From Microglena sp. YARC (lineage: Eukaryota > Chlorophyta > Chlorophyceae > Chlamydomonadales > Chlamydomonadaceae), in assembly GCA_022414725.1 (NCBI GenBank), contig CM039464.1, positions 45,914,312 to 45,978,311 of the forward strand: a stretch of DNA of 64,000 nt. Reading direction: 5' to 3'. Position 1 is the stretch's first letter, and each line of letters begins with the position of its first letter. Below are positions 24,641 through 34,970 of this stretch, one piece after another. The notes under the pieces were generated by a model. That model ran no database searches. It was not told the origin of the DNA and saw nothing but the letters and a program-made list of their open reading frames with translations. Made by a program: the position numbers and the translations under genes.

Positions 24641-27091
24641 ACATTAAAAAATCCCAGATAATAAAGCTTCAACCATAATACATTTTAAGGAGTTTGTGAG
24701 TGGATTTGGTGAAAGTAGAACAGGGGATGATCAGATGATGACATCAATACAATCAGCCGGGGGGGGGGGGGGGGGGGGGGTCTTCCAACCATCACCAAAA
24801 TAACAGAGTACACGCAATAAAGCATTGCGGCAAAAAAAGCAAGAAAGCAAGAAAGCAAGAAAGCAAGAAAGCGAAGCATAATGTACACAATACATCACAC
24901 ACCCTACTGGTTTGAATCATGTCTCTCTCTCCTGCTAGGTCCTGCGCTCTCTCCAGTATCAGGTGGCATTCGCCCAGAAGCATAAACAGCCCAGCACTGC
25001 CTCGCTTGAGGGGGCTCCCCCCGGGGTAGGTGAACCTCGTGAGAGCCAGGCTCAAGAAGTAGAAGAGTTCCCGGGGGAGATGAACCTCGTCATAGTTGAA
25101 CCTCGCGAAAGCCATGCTCAAGAAGTAGAAGAGGTCCCAGGGGACGTGAACTTTGCCATTGGTGAACCTCGCGAGAGCCATGCTCAAGAGGTAGAAGAGC
25201 TTACTCACGCATCTGAAGAGGAGGCACAAATCTCATCTCGACAAGAGGTACCAACCGCCTCTCATGGGCAGGGGCCACCCTCGTCTCAAGAGGGTGGACA
25301 GGCCCCCGCCGCAAGCGGCCAGGCCCGCAGCACAGGGGATGGACAGGGGCCTGCTGTTATCAGACAGGCCCCCACCACAGGTGGCCGAGACCTCAGCTTT
25401 GGAGTTGCGCAGGATCCTGGCTTGGCTGGACAGGCGCTTGCTGCCGAGGGGGAGGAGCTCTCTGGTCAAGGAGTCCCTGTGTCTGCATACGCTGAGCAGG
25501 CTAGATCTGGCTCAGCAGAAGCGACGCCAGGTGGAGTGGCCCCAGCGGGGACTGAGCCTGCAGCAGGGCAGGAACAGGAAGGGGGTCTGATGGAGGGCTC
25601 TGGACAAGGAGGGCCTCCAGTGGGTCCAGCGGGGGGATTTGGACAAGAGAGCAGTTCACTTGCAGCAGAGGCTGGTAGGGATGCTATGGCCAAAGAGCTG
25701 CTGCCTGTGTTGAAGGAGGATGTGCAGAAGCACATTTGCCAAGTCCGTGGGCAGGTGAGGAACTTAAACCTCGTGGGGATTGTGTGCTAGTATGAGAGGG
25801 TGGATGGGTGGACAGATGGATGGATAAATGGATGGATGGGTGGACGGACGGACGGATGGATGGGTGGGTGGATGGATGAATAGATTGATGAATGTATAGA
25901 TAGACAGATGGATGGATGGATTTATAGATGGATGCTGATATTGCCATGCTTCCACCCTTCAGGTGACTCAACTAGAGGTGCGTGTGGGGGGTGTGTATAT
26001 GTATTGCGATGTTCAAATATTGCAATATTGCAACATATTCCAATATTGCCATGCTTCCACCCATCAGGTGACCCAATTAGAGGTGTGTGTGGCGGGTGGG
26101 GGTGTTTATATTTTGCAATATTGCAATATTCCAAAATTGCTATCTATTCCAATATTGCCATGCTTGCACCATTCAGGTAACCCAATTAGAGGTGTGTGGC
26201 GGGTGGGGGTGTTTATATTTTGCAGTATTGCAATATTGCAATATTCCAAAATTGCAATCTATTCCAATATTGCCATGCTTGCACCATTCAGGTAACTCAA
26301 TTAGAGGTGTGTGTGGCGGGTGGGAGTGTATATATTTTGCAATATTGCAATCTATTCCAATATTGTCATGCTTCCACCATTCAGGTGACTCAACTAGAGG
26401 TGTGGGTGTGGGGTGTGGGTGTATATGCATGGGTATATAGCAATATTGCAATATATTCCAATATTGCCATGCTTCCACCCTGGCTACCCCAATAGATAGT
26501 GCATTCGATGCTATAGGCCTGAACATCAACCACTCTGGTAAAAAACTGATATTGCCATGCTTCCACCCTGCAGATTACCCCAATAGAGAATGCATTCGAC
26601 GCTATAGGCCTGAACATCAACCACTCTGGTAAAAAAACTGATATTGCCATGCTTCCACCCTGCAGATTACCCAAATAGAGAATGCATTCGACGATATAGG
26701 CCTGAACATCTACCGCTCTGGCAACGTCAAGTTCCAGGCAGAGTTGAAGACTCTATCAGCCCAGGCGGCCCCCTTCCCTGCTAGGCTGAAGGCCTGCGAA
26801 GACAAGTGCAACGCAGTTCTGAACTTCACCGTGAAAGGCTATGAGCAGCAGCGGCACCATGCGGCCATGCAGGCCTGGCTGGCTGGGCTGCAAAGTGATG
26901 TGAAAAGGCTCCATAACCTTCAAGCCCGGGTTCTGCAGGCCCAGGATAAGGGGGGGGGGCCTGGGCGTGTCCAACCCTTCTCATCCTGGGAGACCAAGGA
27001 GGCCCAGACTATCAGCAATGGAACTGCAAAAGCACTTCAAGAGCTTGCCAAGCTGCTATCGCATGCTGAGCACCTGCTGGTATGTTGACTG

Positions 27092-27160
<69 letters not shown>

Positions 27161-27170
27161 GTCTGTCTAT

Positions 27171-27215
<45 letters not shown>

Positions 27216-30200
27216 TGCCTGCCTGCCTGTCTTGTCTGCTAGGGAGGGAGGGAGGGAGGAGGAGGGAGGGAGGGAGGTACGTAATTTTGAGCACCAACTT
27301 GGGCGCATACCTGCTTTGTTCATTCTACTTGTTGCACTGCCCGATCTTGCTTGCCGCCTGCCACCTAACTGTATGTATTGTTGCTGTTGTCTGCTGGTGA
27401 ACTCGTACTCTACGGATGCAGACAGCACTCCATGTCTTATTGATACGAGGACCTTGGGCGCATACCTGCTCTGTTCATTCAGCTCGTTGTACAGCCTTGT
27501 ACATCCTTGTCCTGCCTTATTGATACAAGCACCTTGGGCGCATACCTGCTCTGTTCATTCAGCTCGTTGTACAGCCTTGTACATCCTTGTCCTGCCTTAT
27601 TGATACAAGCACCTTGGGCGCATACCTGCACTGTTCGTCCTGCATGTTGCACTGCCTTATCTTGCGTGCCACCTGCCGTCTAAATGTATGTACTTTTCAG
27701 AGGGCAGTGATGAAGTTTTTGTGTATACCTACGTTGGAAGTTTTTTAAATCTGCCTTTCCCCCCCCCCCCCCCCCCCCAAAGGCCCATATCTCCTTCGGG
27801 AATTATAATAAGGGGGTCAAAGTAGTGTCTGTAGTGATCCCCACGACGAGCTCTATCCATTTGTGATCTTGAGTTTGGATTTGATGAAAGTTTGACAACA
27901 CGGTCAACGTCCCATGTCTATACTCTCTTGGGGTTGGTGTCCTCTATCTATGGGCAAAGCCTATAACCCCCATAGGGGTTCTCTAACCCCATACCAACCC
28001 CCCCTTATTAGGGGGGGGGGGGGTAATAAGGGGTAAAGGGGCCAATGCCCTTAGGGCATTGCCCTTGACCCCTTCAGGGGTTAAGCACCCTTTCTTAGTC
28101 CTGATTCTGAGCTGGGCTAACTAGTGTTGGGGTTTGAGAATTTGAAGGTTGTGTTAAGCCTAAGTTGCATGTTTAAGTACTCTCCTTATACCCAAGAAGT
28201 TTGGGGATGAAATATTGAGTTTCTGTTTAGACTCAACTTTCACACTTGGTGTACTTGGAACCTGTGGAGGTCTACCCGAGCACTACCACGACACATTTAC
28301 TCAGTCTCGAAAACAAGCGCGGATTCGGAATGCTCTTGTCGAACCAGCATTGTGAGTATGCTTAACTTCGTCATATTCCGTCTGGTGAGGAAGTTACGAA
28401 GATATTTCCGATACCGGCTCAACTTCTGTACCAGGATCTGCCAGCCTGGCAGGTGCCTCGACTTGGATCTAGAGGATCACGCCTCCATATTTACTCGTTG
28501 TCGGAAATAAGCGTGGATTCGGAAAGATTTCTTCGAGCTTGTGTCATAGGTCTGCTTAAATTTATCAGAGACCGAGTCCTGAGGAAGTTTTGGCCTCTAA
28601 CAGTTTTCACCAGAGGATATTTCTGAAAGCCGTCGGACCCCCCCACCCCACCCCCACCCCTCTTTTGAGGCGTCGATATCTACCCACCCACCGATACATT
28701 TTTCGACTCTTTCGATGGTTTTGGGGCTTACGACCCCTTTAGCCCCGGATTTCAACGTGCGGTACGCGAGCAACTTCCCCACTGCCCCCCGGTATTTTAC
28801 CTTTTTTTATATATGTATATAATTTTTTTTCTTTGTGTATTATGTATGTATCTATTTTTACTGATTTGTTCATCTGTTTGTTTTTGTATGTTTTTTCGTT
28901 TTTTTATATATGTATATAATTTGTTTTCGTTTGTATCTTATGCATGTATGTATTTTAACTAAGATTTTTGTTTTTGTATGTTTTTTATATATGTATATAA
29001 TGTGTTTTTGTTTGTATATTATGTACGAGGGGGGGGCAAGAAAAAAGCTACCGTACCGCACATTCGCTTTGGATAGAGCCTATCCTCAAACTATATTAAA
29101 AAAAAGGTTTTTTTTTTAGCCAAAAATAAAGTTGTACAAAAGTTAGAGGGGTCCAAAGTTTTTTTCAACCAAAGCGGCCCAAATCTTAACTTCGCGATAA
29201 ATCACGTTTGGGTAACCCCATGAAAGATGTAAGAGCATAACTGAAATGGGCTTTAAAAGATCTTTCGAATGACCCCCATTTTAGGGGGGGTAGGATGAGG
29301 CAATTGGGTTTTAGGAGGGGGTTGGGGTGGGGGGGGGGTAAAAAAACTTTTAGCCAACTTTATTTGTCCCCTCTTTTTGTATGAAACGTCCACAATTCCA
29401 ACTCCCATCTGAATCGGACACCATATCGAAGGTGCGGTCCAAAATCTGTCTTTCTGCCCCCCCACTGATTATATATGTATGTATTTTGACAGATATGTTT
29501 GTTTTGGTATGCTTTTTATATATATGTATGTGCCCAAGCAGCAAGTGTAATTCTCACAGCAAGTGTAAATCCTGTTAGGTGGAAGTCGCTCTGAAAACAT
29601 GGATCCAAGAGCTGAGTGATCTGAGATCATATTATCGTAGAATACAACTGTGATCACTCACTTATCGTAGAATAAAATTGTGATCACTCAGGTTTCTACC
29701 ACTACATACTTATTCTATCACTCTGCTAGGTGGAAGTCGCACTGAAAACGTTGACCCAACAGCTGAGTGATCTGAGATCATATTTTCCGTTATAAATAAC
29801 TAAATATTGTCTTCTATTGCTCTGCTAGGTTGAAGTCGCACTGATAACATGAACCCCAGAGCTGAGTGATCTGAGATCATATTTTCAGTTATAAATAACC
29901 AAATATTGTCTTCTATCGCTGTGCTAGGTTGAAGTCGCACTGAAAACGTGGACCCCGGAGCTCCAAAAGCAATTGGGCCAGCTGAAGGGTCAGCACCAAC
30001 TTGGCAAGGGAGTCATCCGAGAGCTTGAGGAGCGCTTGGAATCCCTACTCAACAGGAAGGACAGCGCAATGTCTATAGACCCGTCCCAGTCTCTCCTCCC
30101 GCTGCTCATGAGAGGGGGCCTGCCAGCCACGAAGCAGCCATGGGACCGACGATTCCAAAATGACAAGCCCTGGTTCCCCAATGGCACCGAGACCCCTGGC

Positions 30201-31229
30201 TTGCGGGCTATGACAGCACCCGAGGGTCGGCTTTGTGAAAAGGGTGCAGCAGGGTGTGCCCAAGCTGGGGAGTATGGCTCACATGACTACCGAGGCCCTC
30301 AGGTGTGGCTGACTTGCTCTCCACAACTTTGCAATTTATGGAAAGGGGGAGGTTTGAGGGGGTGGGGGGGTATTTCCATGATTGGTGGCTTCAGATAGTC
30401 AGCTTCGTGACAAGGGTGTGGCTGGCCCGGAAGGGAGTGCCCAAGCTGGGGAGTATGGCCTCACATGACTACAAGAGTGTCCTCAAGGTGTGGCTGACTT
30501 GCTCTCCACAACTTGGAAATTTGTGGAGAGGGGGAGGTTTGAGGGGGTGGGGGGTATTTCCATGAGAGGTGGCGTAGGAGGGTTCAGCTTCGGCAACAAG
30601 GATGCGGCAGGGTGTGCCAAGCTGGGGAGTATGGCTCACATGACGACCGAGGGCCTCAGGTGTGGCTGACTTGCTATCCGCAACTTGCCAATTTGTAGAA
30701 AGCGGGGTGGCTGAGGGGCTGGGGGGACATTTTATTGAGAAGTGGCTTCGTGAGGTCGGCTTCGTGACAAGGGTATGCCCAAGCTGGGGAGTATGGGCTC
30801 ACATGACTACCGAGGCCCTCAGGTGTGGTTTTACTTGCTACCACAACTTAGCAATTTTGTAGAAAGCGGGGAGGTTTGAGGGGGTGGGGTGGTATTTAAA
30901 TAAGAGGTGGCTTCGGAGGGTTGGCTTTGTGACAGGTGTGTGGCTGACCCGTGAGGGTGTGCTCGAGCTGGGGAGTATGACTCACATGACTACAGAGGTC
31001 CTCAGGTGTGGCTGACTTGCTATCCACAGGGGGGGGGGGGGGGGGGGGGGGGGGGGGAGGGAGTGCGAGGTTATTTCCATGAGAGGTGGGGTCAGAGGGT
31101 TGGCTTCGTGACAGGTGTGCAGCTGGCCCGTGAGGGTGTGCCCAAGCTGGGGAGTATGGCTCACATGACTACCAAGGCCCTCAGGTGTGGCTGACTTGCC
31201 ACCTAACAACTTCGCAATTTGTGGAAAGT

Positions 31230-31262
<33 letters not shown>

Positions 31263-34200
31263 GGGAGTGGGAGGTTATTTCCATGAGGGGTGGGTTAGAG
31301 GGTTGGCTTCGTGACAGGTGTGCAGCTGGCCCGTGAGGGTGTGCTCGAGCTGATGGGTATGGCTCACATGACTACATAGGCACTCAGGGTGTGGCTGACT
31401 TGCTATCCACAATTGGAATTTGTGGAAATGAGGGGGGCTGAGGGGGTGGGAGGGGTATTTCCATGTGAAGTGGAATGTGCTGACACCATAATTTGCTTTG
31501 TGGACTCGGTCAGGACACCATGGCCCCCAAAGCTTGAAATGTACTGTCACATTTTTTTTGCTTTGTTAACTCGGTTAGGACACCATCCCTGCAAAAGCTT
31601 GAAATGTGCATTCACCATATTTTGCTTTGTTAACTCCGTCAGGACACCATCCCTGCCAAAGCTTGAAATGTACTGTCACCATATTTTGCTTTGTTAACTC
31701 GGTTAGGACACCATCTCCCCCCAAAGCTTGAAATGTGCTGTCACCGTATATTGCCTTGTTGACTTAATGACTTGGTCAGGACACCATGGCCCCCATAAGC
31801 TTGAAATGTGCTGTCACCATATTATGCTTTGTTAACTTACCAAACTTTAACCTTAACTTAACTAACCAATGCTTGTTTTGTAAATCCTTCTCAGTTTGGA
31901 GTTCGGCAAGTCTATTTAGCCTATCTGGCTATGCCTTAACCGGCTAGGCTGTAAAACACACACACCTGTTGACACAGTCAACACTATGGTCTGAAAAGCT
32001 TTAAGGGCCCGGCCTGGCTAGGGGGGTAGTAGAGGTGGTCTGGGAACAGCATTAGACCCCTTCTAGGGATTTTTCCCGCTATGTATAGCGATGCTGCTTT
32101 TTTTTACCCCGTGTTTTGTCCAATTGCCGTTAGAAAAAAAGTTTTGGCCCTAAATGGCCCCAAAAGCTATAAAATGCTTTTGAAAAGCTGTCCCTGGAGG
32201 CTGCCTCAAAACATGAAGCTACAGAAAAACCCACTTCATATTTGAATAAAATAAAACTGACCCCTTCCCTCCTGCAAACAACTTGCGCCCCTGATCTGGC
32301 CTAGAGTCATTTCCCTCTGAGCCCATTAGGCACGCCTGGAATGACCCTAAAATGCTAGGTCAAGAACTGTGCTCACCAAAGCTTGAAATGTGCTGACATG
32401 ATCTTCTTGTTTCACCCAACCGCAGCGCACCTTCCGCTGCGAAGAATCCGAGATGTATGATCCGTATGATGAGTGGGCTATGTCCGAGATGGAGTGGTCT
32501 CTGTACATGGAATTGATCTACCTGTTAAAGCGAATGAAGGTGCGATGGTCCGGTGGTTTATGACTGTTGTTTTTCAAAAAATGTTTTTTAAAATCAAATG
32601 TTTTTCAATTATCAGCACAGCGTGTACTCCGTATGGCCGAGATGGAGTTGTCCTTGTGCGTGAAGTTGATCCACCTGCTCAAGCAAAAGGAGATGGGGTG
32701 ATCAGGTGGGTTGTTTTACTGTTCTTTTCAAAAAAAACAAAGTTTGTTTTTTCAAAACAAAGTTTCAAATGCACTCTTCTGTCACATTTCCATGAGTTAT
32801 GACGTTATGTCCTGGTAGAGAGTATGAGCTGCTGTTTTTGAATAACTGCTGGAGCAAATGAAGGTGGGGATGGTCCAATGGCAATCTTCTGTCAATAAAA
32901 TAATAAATAATAATAGTAATAATAATAGTAATAATAATAGTAATAATAATAGTTATAATAGTAATAGTAATAATAGTAATAATAATAGTAATAGTAATAA
33001 TAGTAATAGTAATAATAGTAATAGTAATAATAGTAATAATAATAGTAGTAATAATAAATAATAAATAGTACGCATCTAATCCCCATCTAATAATGTTTTT
33101 ACCTCCCAAATTTCGCACCTGGGCATAGGGCTGCCAGATACTTATATTTATATCAAAATCCTTCTGAACGTCACTGACACCAACTTAGTACTACGTATGG
33201 CCGAGATGTAGTGGTGTTTGTACATGGAGTTGATTCACCTGTTAAAGCAAATGAAGGTGGGATGGTCTGGTGGTTTTTTACTGTTTTTCAAAAACAAAGT
33301 TTTTGTTTTTTTTAATCAATTGCTTTTCAGTTATGAGCACAGCGTGTACTCCGTATGGCCGAGATGGAGTGGTCCTTGCACATGGAGTTGATCCACCTGT
33401 TGCAGCAAATGGCGGTGGGATGGTCGTGTTTTTTGACGGAGCCCCCCTTCTGGGGGACAGGAGTCACCAGAGTCACACCGTTGTACGTTTGACCGACAGA
33501 CCCGCACAACATCCCAACCCAACCCAACCCCCCTCTGACCGTAGGGCCGTCATGTAGATGGTACCTCCTTCCCATCTCAACGCTGGGAACGGGCTATGAC
33601 CAGGCTCAGGAAATCTGTGGCGCTACGCGAACCCATGGTAGTGCCTGTTTCCGCCCCTACTGTCGTGTTCTCCCAACACCACTCCCAACCGCGCCCCCAA
33701 CAGCACTCCCAACAGCACTCCCAACATCGGCGATCCCTCTCAGCCTCGGACGCCCCACCTGCACCCAGGAGTCAACCACTTCAACCGACTGGGCCCAGGT
33801 CCCGGTCTAAATCCGGCAGTGGCACTGTGGGCAACGCAGTGCAGATGGATCATAGGAAAGGCCTTAACCCATCCAGGGCAGGGCGCAATGCAATGCTACC
33901 GCCTATGCCTCTCCCCATTGGAGCTGCAGCAGGTGCAGGTGGACTAAATCGACGGGTTGAGCCAGGCCTAGCTAGCAAGAGCCCTTCCAGGGCCCGGCCT
34001 GCCCAGGGGGGTAGCAGAGGCGGTCCGGGCACAGCATCAGTCCTCTTCCCCCCTCCAAACGACCTGCGTCCCTGGTCTGGCCTAGAGTCATTTCCCTCTG
34101 AGCCCATGAGGGGCGCCTGGAATGACCCTGGAGTCCAAGGTCAAGAACAGCCTGGATCCAGAGGTGCAGGTGCGGTTGTTAAAAAGTGTGATCGTTGAAA

Positions 34201-34830
34201 AGTGTGATTACTAAATAGCGTGATGAGAATTGAAACAATTTCAATGCAGCGTCGCAAGCGATGTTAAAAATTGGCGGAGAGTATTCGCGACAGAGCAACA
34301 GGAGGCAACGGAACCGAGTTAGTTACGATACCGTTGGCTGACGTGTCAGGCTTCGTCTCGGTCAAACGGATGGTCGGTCGGTCGCACAGACGGACAAATG
34401 GGTAACCCTGGGGCATGTATGCGCAACATGTGACAACATACATCTATATAGAAATCATGGCGGTCGCGGTCATTGCGGTGGTGTCACAGAGGGGCGGGGG
34501 AGTGGGGCGGACATGATTTTCTCTGATTTTCTCTGCGGGGTTGATATCGCGAACGTTCAGGGGAACAGGTAGGGGAGAATGTGCGTTTTTGGTGGCGCAA
34601 GGGGGGAACGGGAAGTCAAGGAGGATAGAAAGGAGAAAACAGAGAAGGGGGAGAGATGGAAAGATGATGAAGGGGATGTTAAGGAGGAAAGGAGACAGAG
34701 AGTAGGGAGAGGGTGGGAAGGAGGACACAGGGAGGGGGAGGGGAGGGGGGAGAGAGAGGGGCGAAGGAGGAGGGGGGGCAGGGAGGGGGGGCCACCGGCC
34801 TCACGGGCTACCGTACTAGTATACACATGC

Positions 34831-34887
<57 letters not shown>

Positions 34888-34939
34888 GGCATGCATCCAT
34901 GCATACATACATGCATACATACATACATACATACATACA

Positions 34940-34970
<31 letters not shown>

